NCBI GenBank assembly: GCA_025345505.1
Contig: JANVCC010000021.1
Location: 31,067,365-31,131,364, forward strand
Source: Todiramphus chloris collaris
Lineage: Eukaryota; Chordata; Aves; Coraciiformes; Alcedinidae
DNA length: 64,000 nt
Reading direction: 5' to 3'
A model generated the notes under the pieces. It saw only the letters and a program-made list of their open reading frames with translations. It was not told the DNA's origin and ran no database searches. Shown here piece after piece: positions 49,607-62,169 of the stretch. The position numbers and the translations under genes were made by a program. Numbering within the stretch: the stretch's first letter is position 1; each line of letters begins with the position of its first letter.

Positions 49607-50499
49607 AAATAATATACTAGGAGATTCTGTTGATGGGTAAGATTGTGCTCACTGTCAGAGGCACAAAAAATGAATACTAGCTACCTTAGAAGTTTTTGTC
49701 TTGAAAGACTCTTCTGGGGAAGGAAAAGTAAAAATAATTACAGAAGCATTGGGGAAAACAATTTAATTTGGGAACGGTTTCTAAACTCTTGTTTAGATGC
49801 AGTTCAGTTTAGTGTTTCACATTAGCAGCTGCTAAATGCCCACCATGAGTCAAAGTATTTGGATTTAATTTAATTTGGATGTCTATCTGCCTGAAATAAT
49901 TAAATGAATAGCAAGTCTACTTAAAGGAACATCTTGCAGTAGACAAATATCACAAAAGACTTTTAATTGTATTAAATAAATTATAATATTGATCAACATA
50001 ACAGAGTACTGAATTTAGTATTGCACTCCATGACTTATTGGTTTAGCTTTCTATATTGAGTCTGTAAATAGATTGCAGAGGTTTAGAGGAGTAAAATTCC
50101 ATTGAAGAATATAGCATTCTAGTTTCAGAAACTTGTTTATTTCCGTACTGTAACCTTCACTCCAGCATTATGGCAACAAATTTTGAAATTATCTTCCTTT
50201 GGAAAATGTGTAGTAGTATTCTGGAGTGTACTTAGAAATATTTTGGAGTAGAAGTGATGAGTCACTTCTAGAAGTAGCATAGAAGTCCACAAGCAAAGTG
50301 GACAGTTTACTGTTTTTGTTGTTATATGGTCAAGTGTTATCTCATAGGACTGCAGTCATGTCATGAACATTTGAAAGAGGATTCTTTAGTACTGAATTAT
50401 TATTTTATTGTTATTGTATCTCTAAGGCCTCTGTCTGCTGACACTTTCAGACTCTTCTAACTTCATATTAGAGGAAATACTACAATTTGCTGCATTGGT

Positions 50500-50560
50500 C
50501 AGGCAGTTGGACTAGTAAGTCCCTTCCAATTAGAATAGTTTATTCTCTTCTATCCTGTTA
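50500..50560 (+). mobile_element. CR1 LINE 3' terminal scrap, old
   Basis: The phrase 'ggcagttggactagtaagtc' followed by 'ccttccaattagaatagttt' matches the end of the CR1 3' UTR in plus orientation. Terminal octamers have decayed. Only about 60 bases are recognisable. Confidence 0.55.
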
Positions 50561-52577
50561 TTCTGAAGAAAACTTAAGGTTACTTAATAGATATAGGAAG
50601 GCTAATGATAAGCAAAGAATATCTTCACATAAACAAACAAACAAATAAAAAAAGATAAAGTAAAAAGGAAAATGGTATAATCTTTTTCTTACATGAATAG
50701 ACTGAGAAGTTTCATGGCTAAAATGCCCTGAAATATCCATAAAAAATATACTTGATTGATAAAGACAATTAAGAACTTAGGATTTTATGAAAGTTGATTG
50801 ATCATGATGCATTGATTACACTTTTTAACAGTAATTTAGAAAATTTATTATTCAGATGTGGTTAGATATAGCTGATTTTATCTTTGCACAAGGGTAGATT
50901 AGATCTCTTCCCTGAATTCCTTCTGAGCCCCACTTTAAACCAATCTATAAATCAATAAATAAAAAGACTCTGAATAAGCCAGAATTTTGGGTGGATCTGA
51001 CTAGCTCCTTTACAGTGCATTTCTCAAGAAAAAGACCAAAAATTATTGAAGATAAAACTAAAAAAAAAAACCCTCAAACAATAACCCCTTTTAAAAAATG
51101 AAGGCAGATTTTATGCCCATACATGTTAAAAGAAAAATTAAGACATTTGTAACTAAGACATTGTTAAACAGAGAGAGCTTGAGGATACTACATCAGATAA
51201 AATTGTAACTGAATAATTTATAATTTTCTGTGCCTATTTTGTGCTTACAAGGTGGGTAATATTTTCAGGCTTCAGTATACTCTGTTTTTTTCTAGCTTGT
51301 GGAAAACTCTGCCAAGAGAAAACTCTGGTCCTTTATTACCTTCCCTTCCCATCCCCATTATAGTTGGACTGCATCTTTTTTCTCTTATTCACTTCCAGCC
51401 TCTGTAGTTTGCCACTGCTCCAGAGTCCTTGATGTTAGTAAGCCCTTTTGATGCTTTCTAATCATTGTATTTTGTGTATTTGCCACCCTCCATGCTCTGG
51501 AACATCTCTTCTGGGGCATGCCTATTTGTTTGCCAAGGAAGAAGCACTTTCTCTAGGTGTTTTGTCCTGCCCCAGACACTGTCTTTTAAAGGAAAATAAT
51601 ACACAAACCAAGAACAACAGCAAAAGAATCATTATACACTAAAAAAGAAACACCCAAACTTTTAATTTCCATGTTTTATAATTCTTTGGGTGGGTACTGT
51701 TAAAACCTTCTGTGTGGCACTGCTTTGAAAGCTTCCCTTTGCTCCATCAGGTCTTAAAAGAAAACACTGTATGCAGTGGATATGTGCTTATATTAGCCAA
51801 CTAAATGTGCCAAGGTTTTTCTCTGTGTGGAGGCCACCTGTCATGGAACAGATCACTTTCCCACTGTTAAAATCCTTTACCTTCAAAGACTGCATGGCCC
51901 AATAAATTACCTATTGGGAAAAGAAAAGGAAATTGCCAGTTTCTAAACCAAGCCCAGACATCAGGAGCTGGCACAAGCCAAGGCTATGTCAGGGTCATTT
52001 CCAACAATTTTTAAGTAAACACAGATGAGTTCATGTGACTGGAAATATTCTCTGGTACTTGGTGACTAAATATCAGTAATCAAATTGGGACTTAGGCACT
52101 TAAAATTCACAAAGCTTGTTAAATAATTTTTTAATACTTCCAGGGGAGTAAATACATTTCTCTTTGCTTTCTTCTTTAGGCTTAGCCTTAGATTTCCCTG
52201 AGTATTTACTTTCAGGTACCCAGGAGTATTGAGAACAGCCTGTTCTAGGAAAAATAATGTTTTTCTACCTTATTGCTCTTTTGTAAACAAGGTTAAGGGC
52301 ACAGGCCTGAATCCTGGCAAACTACATGTAACACTCTATGTGATCAAAAATGAGAAAACCTTTTGAGAGCAGTATGTCTGATGCAGTTTTGTCGAAAAGT
52401 TCTGTTGCTAGAGCAGTTGTCAAGAAAATGGATAATCCTGGTTTCTAGGCCCCACTAACTGTGAGAGGACACCCTCAAAGATTTTCTTCAATGAGTCAAA
52501 ATGTTCTATACAAATTTCAGAGCAAAGATTAGTAAATCTAGAACTTGCGTTGTGTTTGAACTACTCAATTGAGGGTT
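50561..52577. other. Interval without recognised element
   Basis: Slightly richer in GC after 51.3 kb. No gene, exon pair or transposon was recognised. Confidence 0.45.
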
Positions 52578-53655
52578 ATAGAATGATAGAATGGTTTGGG
52601 TTGGAAGGGACCTTAATGATCACTTAGTTCCAACCTTCCTGCTGTAGGCAGGACACCTCCCACTAAACCAGGCCTTGAAAACTTCCATGGATGTGACATC
52701 CACAACTTCTCTGGGCAACCTGTTCCCGTGCCTCACCACCCTCACAGTGAAAGGCTTCTTCCTTACATTGAATCTAAATCTACCCACTTTCAGTCTAAAG
52801 CTATTACCCCTTGTCCTATCACTATATGCCCTTGTCAAAAGTCCCTCTCCAGCTTTCCTGTAGGCCCTTTTTAGGTACTGAAAGGCTGCTATAAGGTGTC
52901 CTCGGAGTCTTTTTTTATTCAAGTTGAACAATCCCAACTCTTTCAGCTTTTGTACATGGCAGAAGTCCTCCCATGCTCTCATCTTCATGGCCTTCCTCTG
53001 GATCTGTCCATGTGCTTGTTGTGTTGGGGGCCTCAGAGCTGAATGCAGTAGTTCAAGTAGTGTCTCACTAGAGTGGAGTAGATGGGCAGAATCACCTCCC
53101 TCAACCAGCAGGTCACACTTTTGATGCAGCTCACAATTCAATTGGCTTTTCAGGCTGCAAGTACACATTGCTGTGTCATGTTGAGCTTCTCATTAACCAA
53201 CATCACTAAGTCCTTTGCCCAGCCTGTATTTGTGCCTGGGATTGCCCTGACCATGGTGCAGGACCTTGTGCTCGGCCTTCTTAAACTTCATGAGATTGGC
53301 ATGGGCCCAGCTCTCAAGCCTGTCAAGGTCCCTCTAGATGGTACCCCTTCCCTCCAATGTGTTGATCATACCACAAAACTTGCCATCATTGACACACTTG
53401 CTGAGGGTGCCCTTAATCCCACTGTCCATTTCGCTGACAAATATGTTAAACTGTGCCAGTCTCAAAACTGATCCCTGAGGAACTCTTCACTCATCTACAC
53501 TTGGACATTGAGCTGTTGACTGTACCTCTTTGAGTGCAACTATCCATCCAATTAATAATCCACTGGGTGCTCCGCCCATCAGATCCATGTGCCTCCAATT
53601 TAGAGACAAGGATTTTGTGTGGGACAGTGTCAAATGTTTTGTAGGTAGATTCAGA
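52578..53655 (-). mobile_element. CR1 LINE, 5'-truncated inside the RT domain
   Basis: Terminal octamers in reverse complement (TAGAATGATAGAATGG at 52578) are followed by 'ggttggaagggaccttaatg', so the 3' end is at the left. The element extends right through the whole C-terminal part of ORF2, the catalytic box and the palm to 'gtgggacagtgtcaaatgtt' near 53640. At about 1.08 kb it is the longest uninterrupted CR1 in the window. An A-rich tract starts about 135 bp beyond its 5' edge. Confidence 0.93.
52620..53168 (-). pseudogene. CR1 ORF2 C-terminal remnant
   Basis: A 182-codon minus-strand frame. Its last two thirds match the CR1 ORF2 C-terminus: QKLKELGLFNLNKKRLRGHL, the YSDRTRGNSFRLKVGRFRFN string, and HGNRLPREVVDVTSMEVFKA. 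Its first third is out of the CR1 frame, so a frameshift lies near 53000. Upstream, outside this frame, the RT catalytic box reads Val-Asn-Asp (plus positions 53385-53393) in place of Ala-Asp-Asp. Not functional. Confidence 0.88.
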
Positions 53656-56524
53656 GAAGAATACAAGCATGTGAGCCGTGCAATATTAGCATACTTTGCT
53701 AATACTGAGTTTTTCCTCCTTCAGCCTGAAACACTTTGGATTCTTACAACATGGCCAAGAGCAGATTCCACTTTAGAATACTGGAATCTTAAAAAAAAAA
53801 AAACAACAAAAAAAAAAAACCAAAAAAAAAAAAAAAAAAAAAACCCTTTGAGATGAGCATAAACCTCAACAAACTCTTAATCTTTTGAACCAAAGGAGTA
53901 CAGGAATTTTCACAATAAGTTGTTTAAAAGAGAGAAAAGAGGATAACAGGGTGATTTCCCAAGTATCTTGGATGTCCATGTATTTTTCCAGGAAATATAC
54001 TGAATGAACAGGAAGAGCTGAAAGTGATCTTGTTGGTGACTGAAATGTAGTAACAGATTTGGTGGTACAGCTCACATGACTGGGATAGTATTTTTTTTTT
54101 TTTTACATTTTTATTTCCATTGCTCAGGATGATGCAACAATAGAAAAAGGAGAAGTTATTATATATGGTTAGAAATCATTGTTCTTTGTATTGGAAATTA
54201 AGTACATCTAAATTTGTTGAAATATTATAGCTATAGAAGGGGGAAATATCAGGACTTCTAACACAATGGAAATCTAGTACAAAATACCAAAATATTGTCC
54301 GGATGAATAAGATGACTAATGAGAGACACCAGAGCAAAAATTTAGGTCAAAAATTATGCTAGTTACTTAAAATGAATAACTAGAAAACATACTTAATAGA
54401 ATATGCACTGTTCAGCATTTTCTTAGAATACATTAAGAATAAATGTTTCAATAACGAAAATGAAAAAATACAAAACCCACAAAAAAAAGGTCACATGTTT
54501 TTTCTGAACTGATTTGTAACTTGGAGGGTGAGGGGGGTGTGGCAGAAATTGTGAGAATGAGATAATAAAGAAATCTAGGTAAGAATATACATGATATGTT
54601 CATTACTGTCCTGATTTTATAGATAAATATGCCCTGAGAATTTGCCCTGTTATATCACATGTCTACACTCTACCTCCCATAACACTTTGGTGTTTATCTT
54701 ACTGTAAGAGATGTAGTTGTAATCATGGGTGGCTGGATCAGACCTTTGGAAATGTCTAAATGCTTTTTAGAATCAATATAGAACAGAAGGTAGTAATTTA
54801 GATGAAATCATTCTCATTCTGTAGGTTTTCAAAAATGGATGCCTAGATTTAATAAGGCAGGCTAAGTTTCTCCTTCTGACTATTCCAAAGCTAAACATCT
54901 AAAATTTTTGCAGTGCTCTAAATAAGGTTGGATGTGTTCTTTTCTTCTGTTGCATTTTTGAGCAAAGGTAATAAACACTGTTTTCATATAAGGTTTATAA
55001 GTGGGGAGGTCAAGGTATGAACTCTGGTAAAATAATAACTGAGAAACTGATGCCACAGCAGTTAAAAAAGCTCCATTTTTGTTCATTCTGAGAAACCTTG
55101 TGGAGGTTTTCACTTCACAATGCATCTTTATATGTGACTTATCGAAGGATCTGTATTAAACTGAAGTGTTAGTGGAAAGGATTATAGACAAATACACAGT
55201 GTATAGTAAGAAGCTGCCAATTAATTTGTGAACAAATCTGCAAAATAACTAGCATATGTGTAAAATTCTTTGTAGTTTTCATGTGAATGTTAAGAAAACC
55301 TGGAAGGTTTAAGTCTAGGATTTAAATTGAATTATTATTAAAAATACACTAGAAATTATATGTGTAATTAGTCTACAGTCTTCTTGGACATAGTAACTGT
55401 CTACTTTTTTTGGAGTAGTTTATTTAATCTAAATAGAGGTTATGTGTTAACACCAAATATAGTTTCTTTCACAGCAGAAGTAATACGGACAAGGTTGATG
55501 AACTGTCTTTGAAAGTATTCAATATTACCAGTAATGGCAGTGATGATAAGAAAATAAAAAAAATCCTTCATTAATAGAAAAAAGGTAAGAAAGTCTTTAG
55601 ATCTTAGCATTAATTTGACCCTTGTTCTGAAAAAAATAGTGCCTGATAGTTAAAAAGAAGTTTTTTTAAAACATAATTCCTTCATCTAGAATTGCAGTTA
55701 TGTAAATCCATTTTTTAGTAGTTTACTATGTAAAAAAAAAAAAATAAATTCAGTAGAGCAATAATGTCTTGTTAAAACACAACAGATCTTCTATCCAAAT
55801 GACTTGTATGCAACAAGCTATGGAAAATATTATAGGAAGCAACAACACCAAAAATATGTGGTATGCATAAACCAACATTTGTATTGTGTTTGTATTTGCT
55901 TTTTTAATTAAGTCAAACAAAAGGCATACAATTTGAGCTATTGTTTTTGTCTTTATAAATTACAATGAAAATTAAAAATTCACTCTATGAAGTTCTAGGA
56001 TAATAGGCTAACTTTGAAACTAACTGAGAATTGAATGTCATCTAACTTCTCTATATTGAAGTCTTTCATGTAAACTTTGTTATTAGTTAAACTGGGAGAA
56101 ATGCACATGTATATTCCTTTACTTCCCTATAATTGTGAGTAGTTTACGTTCAATGTTATTTCTTTCTATTGTCTCTTCTTCTAAAAGGTAAGCTATTTTA
56201 CTTTCACTGAGGAACATTACAGGAGAAATATGGAAAAGGGAGGGTCTGATTTTTGGTAACTGTTACCAATCAAGAAGATTTTGCAATCCAAAAAATCAGT
56301 TTTCATTTTAAAACTTAGTTTAAAGCTGAAAAATAAGCATGTAAAAATAACCAGACCAATACTCACCAACCATATTATTCATCATAATATATTTAAAAAC
56401 TTGAAATATTAAAACCTGAACAGACGTCTATCTGGAGTCAACCACATCTTCAAAACGGTATTATTAAATGAGTCTATTTATTTTAAGAGTCCTATGAAAA
56501 ATTTGTGTGGCCTTCTAGTGAGGT
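53656..56524. other. AT-rich interval, no gene seen
   Basis: Starts with an A-rich tract (53791-53843). The rest is ordinary AT-rich sequence with short chance frames. Confidence 0.5.
53791..53843. repeat. A-rich low-complexity tract
   Basis: Long A runs broken by single or double C; the last run is about A22. Confidence 0.9.
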
Positions 56525-57223
56525 TGTCCCAGTTTATGGTCAGGGCAGCCCCTAGACCTATAACAGATGCTCTCTGTTAACCCCCCTCCCTGCCCAGAGG
56601 GGAAGAGAAAGGGAAAAAGGGAGACAGACTTAGCGATTAGAAAAGGAAACTAGAACAGCTTTAATGAAAATGAAATTAATAATTATAAAAAATGGAATAT
56701 ATACATATATATACAAAACCAGTATTGAACCCAACCCCCCTGATGGTAATTACATCACTGTCACCACTGATGCTGTGGAGGCACTGGGGCAGTCCCAGAC
56801 TGGGCCCCACAGCAGACGGGAGCTGTGTTCAGGAGCTGGATTCTGGTACCAGGTTCAGGAACATGCAGATCAGATTGAAGGCAGAACGGACAGAGTCCTC
56901 CTTGGATGCTCCAAGGAAGGAACCAAAAGAGGACCCGAGCCAAGCCAAGCAAAAGCTGGCAAAGCAGTCCAAGAGGGGGAGAGAAGAGCCCAGAGACCCT
57001 TCGGGTCCCTCAGCTCTAGACCAAATATGGCGTATATGGGATGGAATCCTCGTTGGTCAGTTTAGAGTTACCTGTCCTGTCCGCTCCTCCCTTAAGGTGC
57101 AGCCTTTCACTTTCTGCACCCCCCAATGTGGTACACAAGACCCAGCAGTGACCTTGGTCTGCATACCAATCCTTGGTAGTAACTCTAAACATAAGGTGTT
57201 CTGTTTTCACTCAAACCAGGACA
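56525..57223 (-). mobile_element. Solo LTR, ERVL-class, TGTCCTGGTTTG family
   Basis: On the minus strand it starts TGTCCTGGTTTGAGTG at 57223 and ends at 56525 (plus TGTCCCAGTTTATGG). It is flanked by a perfect 5-bp target duplication, GAGGT at 56520-56524 and 57224-57228. No internal retroviral sequence adjoins it, so it is a solo LTR. At 699 bp it is shorter than the 772-bp sibling at 28434-29205. It lacks about 120 bp just inside the 5' end that both other copies have, and its TATA block has decayed. Open frames of 133 and 182 codons crossing it are not genes. Confidence 0.92.
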
Positions 57224-57364
57224 GAGGTAAAATGAGTTAAATACTTAAAATAATACTGAAAAACATTTATCTGTTTTTAAGAGTAATAAGGCTTACGTTT
57301 TGTATGAAAAACTGAAGATTAAGTTTTTCAGGTAGGTCTAATAAAGTCCATAAAAGACATCCTT

Positions 57365-57590
57365 CTTTGTAGCCCTCCTCGATTCTTTCCAGTAGTTCCT
57401 TGTCTTTCTTGAACTGGGGAGCCCAGAACCGGACATGATACTCCACATGTGGCCTCACTAGGGCAAGGCAGAGCAGAGGGGAAGGAGGACCTCCCTAACC
57501 TGTACTGGTGTATGGGGTTATTCATCTCTAGGCCTAAGACCCTATGCTTGCCTTCATTGAACTTCATCAGGTTCCTATCCAGATATTAAA
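57365..57590 (-). mobile_element. CR1 LINE fragment with internal deletion
   Basis: Minus-oriented CR1. The plus strand shows the reverse complement of the ORF2 C-terminal region ('gaactggggagcccagaacc' near 57412; 'gtggcctcactagggcaagg' near 57450). It jumps at about 57497 ('ggacctccctaacctgtact') straight to the earlier ORF2 segment ('gtactggtgtatggggttat', 'aacttcatcaggttcc'). About 200 bp normally lying between these blocks is missing. Neither 3' UTR nor terminal octamers are present. Confidence 0.88.
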
Positions 57591-57639
57591 ACTTTAATAA
57601 TGAAACAGCTTCTGTCTTAAAAGCTAAGATCAGCTCACA

Positions 57640-58735
57640 CTGGTTCATGCAGTATGGGGTAGAAACATAATGAGCTGGAGATCTATGTGCAGTTGCAGGG
57701 TTATGATTTTGTTGGGATCATGGAGATGTGGTGGGATTGTTTGCATTACCAGAGTGATGCAATGGACAGATGAATGCTGTTTAGGAAGCACAGGTTGGAA
57801 GATGAGGATAGAGAGTTGATTTTTATGTGGGAGAGCAGCTGGAGTGCAGGGAGTTCTGCCTGGGGATGGATGACATGCCAACTAATTGCTTATTGGTTAT
57901 GATTAAAGAGAAAGCAATTCAAGGTGACATTATAGTGGGTGTCTGATATAGGCCACCTGACTATGAAGAACAAGTGTATTAGATCCTCTACAGACAGACA
58001 GTAGAAGCCTCACATTTTGAGGCCCCCCTCATGGGGGTCTTCCACCACCCTGACATCTGCTGGAGGAACACAATAGGGAATAAGCAATACAAGAGTTTCC
58101 TGGAGTGCACTCATGGCTTCCTTCTCCAAGTGATAAAGGATGCTCTGCTGAGTCTTATTCTTACCAAAAAGTATCACCACCAGGAGGTGACCCTTCCCCT
58201 TTTCTCAACACTGGTGAGGCCACACCTGTGACCTGTCCAGTTCTGGGTTCATTAGTACAAAAGAGATATGGACATAACAGCAGAGAGTCCACCAAAGGGC
58301 CACAAAGGTACTTAAAGGAATAGTTTACCTCTCATGTGTGGAAAGTCTGAGAAAGCTGTGACTTTTTAGTATAAAGAACAGAAGGCTCAGAGAGGGGATA
58401 TTATCAGTTTATATAAATAACTGAAGAAAAGCTGCAAAGAGGACAGAGCCAGGGTCTTTTCAGTGATGCTCAGTGACAGACCAGAGACAATAGACATAAA
58501 CTGAATAATGTATCTGAATATCAGGAAACAGTTTTTCAGTGTGAGGGCAACTAAACTCTGGCACAGGTTGCCCAGAGAGGCTGAGTTGTCTCCATCACTG
58601 GAGATATTAAAAAAATTCCTGAACATGGCCCTTGGCAAACAGTTCTAGGTGGACCTGCTTGAGTGGGGGCAGTGGTTAGATCATATGAAATCCAGACTCT
58701 CCTTCCAATCTCGGACAATCTGTGATTTGCAGTAT
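57640..58735 (+). mobile_element. CR1 LINE joining endonuclease region to 3' tail, RT core deleted
   Basis: From about 57660 to 58140 the sequence matches the CR1 ORF2 endonuclease region: 'ggagatgtggtgggattg', 'gggagagcagctggagtgca', 'ctgcctggggatggatgaca', and a frame with a GVFHHPDICWRN string at about 58036-58071. Around 58140-58185 it switches to the ORF2 C-terminal region ('caccaggaggtgacccttcc', 'ctggtgaggccacacctg') and continues to the 3' UTR, ending near 58735 ('ctcggacaatctgtgatttg'). The whole reverse transcriptase core between them is missing. It is the only copy here that keeps endonuclease sequence. Confidence 0.85.
58031..58140 (+). pseudogene. CR1 endonuclease-domain remnant
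   Basis: A short frame in the CR1 at 57640-58735. MGVFHHPDICWRN corresponds to the conserved region around the catalytic Asp-Phe-Asn motif of apurinic-type LINE endonucleases. Here the Asp-Phe-Asn has become Val-Phe-His, so the active-site residues are lost. The domain normally nicks target DNA to start insertion. Upstream endonuclease sequence is in other frames. Confidence 0.7.
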
Positions 58736-58918
58736 CACCTGAAAATTTCCTTTACTGTGATTTATTAGTTGGGTTTATTGTTTTGTTTTGCTGTTTTCTT
58801 CTTTTTTTGTGTGTGTGTTACAATACGCATGTCTAGGTGTATTTATTTACTTGAACTGAAAGTAACAGTGACAGATGCTTGTTGGGTTTTGTGGTTTGTT
58901 TGTTTTGGATGTTTTTGA

Positions 58919-58939
58919 TTTTTTTTTTTTTTTTTTTTT
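58919..58939. repeat. Poly-T tract (T21)
   Basis: T21 following a GT/TG-rich stretch (58806-58915). Confidence 0.9.
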
Positions 58940-61900
58940 CACTTCTGCAAAAGGATGGAATAAACTAGGAAAGTAAAAATACAAATTAAAAGGTTAGTAG
59001 TGGATTTTTTGTGTTTTAAATTTTTGTATTTTAAAAATACACTACTGTAAAATAGATTTCCAAGCGTATATCTTAATTATCTGCAATGGAAACTATTGAG
59101 TAGGAAAACAGGTGAATGAAAGGCTAAGTACAGATGAAAAAGTCAGTGAATCTAATGGAAATTATTAATACTTTGTATTCTTATTTACTTCTTATATGTG
59201 CAAGGCCTTATTCAAAATATGTCTGCTTTATCTCATTTTTGAAGATGTTACTGTTATTCTCTATGTACGCAATATAAAGGGCAGAAGATATCCAGAAGAA
59301 AAATAGATTTGTCAATGGATACTTTATATGGATCATGCTTAGGACTGATCACTGACTACAGAGGTAGAATTTATCTCTACTTTTTGAAGTCAATGTAGAC
59401 CTTCAAGAGGGGCAATTAGTCTGATTGATAGGAGACAACTTAGCTAAGTAACTCTGACTTACACATATCTAATTGTAGGTGTCTAAAGTTACGGTAGATG
59501 AATTTCATGTCAAGTGTCCATGACTGTCAACAGCGAGTATGTTTAAAAAAATAAAATAAAAAAAAAAAATATTCCAGTGTAATACACAAATCTCACATTA
59601 CTGAAAAAAAAAAAATGCTGAAAACCAATGTAACAATGTAATTTGTAACACAGACCTTCTGCTTTCTCTTCTGAGTATTAGAGGTTTTGATCTATGAATA
59701 GAAAATATATTGAGAGGGACTCGTTTGGCAGTTTGGATAAATGTGTCAGTGTTCTGCATGTCTTTTCCCTAAAAAAAGAAAGTATAATTTTAGTAAAACT
59801 ACCAAAGTAAACCTGCATAACTCAGCAGAAGGAGAAGTCATTATGCAAAAAAAAATGTCTTCAGTTACATACTGCAGAACACAAGAGAGAACAGATGACA
59901 TTTAATGTTTAAAATGGTGCTGTATGTACAATCTGAGTTTAGAATCCAATAAGCACAACATCTAAAATTTGACATTGATAATCATCATTTGTCAAAAGAA
60001 GTTACATCTACAGCCCTATTTACACTGTAAAGCTTCAGAGATGAACAAATATATTTATTCTATTCATAATGTTCCTCTAATGTGGCAATCTTTTCACTAG
60101 TTTTATGAGAAATGGAACTACTGCCAGCCACTTCTTTTTGTCCAGTTTGGAATCCCATCTCAGTCAACAGTAGCAATCCTAATAGAAGATATTTAATGGC
60201 AAGGCATACCAACTGTCTTAACAATTTCATCCTTAAGGTTATACAAATAATTGATTCTGTCAGATATTATAGTGCAAATTGGACTAAATGGTATGGTGGG
60301 AAGGTTAAGATGATTGTCCAGTAAGAGATGGAGATATGAGGCCAAAATTAGCAATTAAGGCATTCCATGACCTGAATTTTTACTTTATTTTTTAATTCTT
60401 AGGCTTGCAGAAACATACACTTCATGTTGATTTCAGTACCTAAATGAGAGATTTATGTTAAGAAAAACTCTTTTTTTTTTTTTCTTTCTCATTTTTCCAT
60501 TGCATCTTCTTCCCATACATACAACCTTCCCTACTTCATATACTTTATTGATGCTTCTGCTTAACCAAGAACTTTCAGGGAACTGTTTGAAGACTTAATC
60601 TGAAATTCCTCTGGTCTTTCTAAGTTTTATAACATTGTGAAGGAATAAGCATAACACCTGTGTGCCCATTGTGTTGCTTTTTAGATTTTAAACTCCCTCC
60701 AAAGAGTAATGCACTGCACATGATGTTTACACACAAACCACCATACCCTCAAAAACAAAAACTGAAAGCCAAACCATCATTTTCAGTAGAGGATTGTAAA
60801 AAATTCTGTTGGAACTGACACACCGCTTGGAATCCCGTAAGAGTGGTTAATTTCATGCCTTGCAAGTATCTACATGGCACTGTGGGGTACCATAATACAG
60901 GGTATAGCTCTGAAAGAACTGAATAAAGCATTGCAGCTGAACAAGTACCCTACATGCCTCAAAATAAAATATCCTATTTCTCATCAGGGTCGATTAAGCC
61001 TATGTTGAGTGCTGTGCTAATGCATTTATTCTGTTGGTACTCAAACTAGTCTATTTAGGTTCACCTAAAGTATCTTTTTAAAACAGTGCACTGGGCAAGC
61101 AGACATAGGCTTGATGCACTTAACACTCATTGAGACAAAGAGCATTTTATTTGGTGGAGATCCACTTCCTACTCCAAGAGCCTGATACACACAGCTCATT
61201 GAAACTGATGTTAAAACTCCCACTGATGGTGAACCAGACTTGCAGTTTTCAAGCAGTGGGTACAAAGCTGCAGAAGGAGATTAAAATCAGAGCACAGGCA
61301 GTTCAATAGTGGAGAATGAAAACAGACAAATACTGAATATTTTCTATCTTCTCCTCAAAAGAAAGACGGCCCTAACATAGCTACTAGACTAGCAAATAAC
61401 AAACTACAGCTTCCTAAAGCTCTCATTGTTGTCACTAGGCATTTAAATGACTCCATTTAGCACTGCAGCATTTCTTTTTCTCAACATTGACTAATAACAT
61501 GCTGAGATAGTTACATTCTTTGCAAGTGGAGTTTTACTGAAGAATGGAAAGGTGACTGCCTGGGGATTTTGCTCTTAAAACTGTGGAGGACACATTTTGG
61601 ATACAGTGTTTAAAGAGGAGAAGAAAATTAAAAGGAAAGGTTAGTGAGAGAGATTAAGGGTGAAGGAGACAAGCAAGGGGAAGAGCTAATGAAGGAAATT
61701 AAATGGATTGAAAATTACTTTGCAGAACAACCAGTAGCAGATAATAAATCATGGTGTTCTAAGCACACAAAAGCTGAACAACAAAAATAGCAAGGTAGTA
61801 GAAGTGTCACAACACACTTCTGGTAAATGTAAAATGTGATCTGCAATATGTTGAATGGTGCAAAGATTCCACTATTTTCAAGTAAATGGCCCAGCTGTAT

Positions 61901-62169
61901 CTTTCTTTCTATTCTCTTTGTTCTATCACAATAAATATGGTTCAGTGATGTTAGTGCATCTATACAGTTCTGGCTGCAGTTCCTTCTAATTCAGGATCTC
62001 AACAGCTATACTTCTGTCTATCATATGTGAAATAGTTCCTTACACTTGCTATGTATATTTTAATCTGTCCCTAGTAATATATGAATCATATTAACATTGC
62101 ATTATGTTATTAATGTATAAGGTTGCCTTTATTACAGACTTAAAACATCTACTGATCTTTTATTCACTT

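Larger units (their letters stand above)
45631..50499. other. Mostly AT-rich interval with a GC-richer unclassified block
   Basis: No gene was seen. The A25 run at 46845-46869 and the tetranucleotide tracts at 49171-49195 and 49515-49606 are described separately. The part at about 47555-48170 is GC-richer, looks like a decayed LTR-type element, and is discussed as a finding. Confidence 0.4.

Noticed and set aside
56664..57240. Plus-strand frames of 133 and 182 codons
   Set aside because: They lie almost entirely within the antisense strand of a solo LTR whose borders are fixed by a target duplication.
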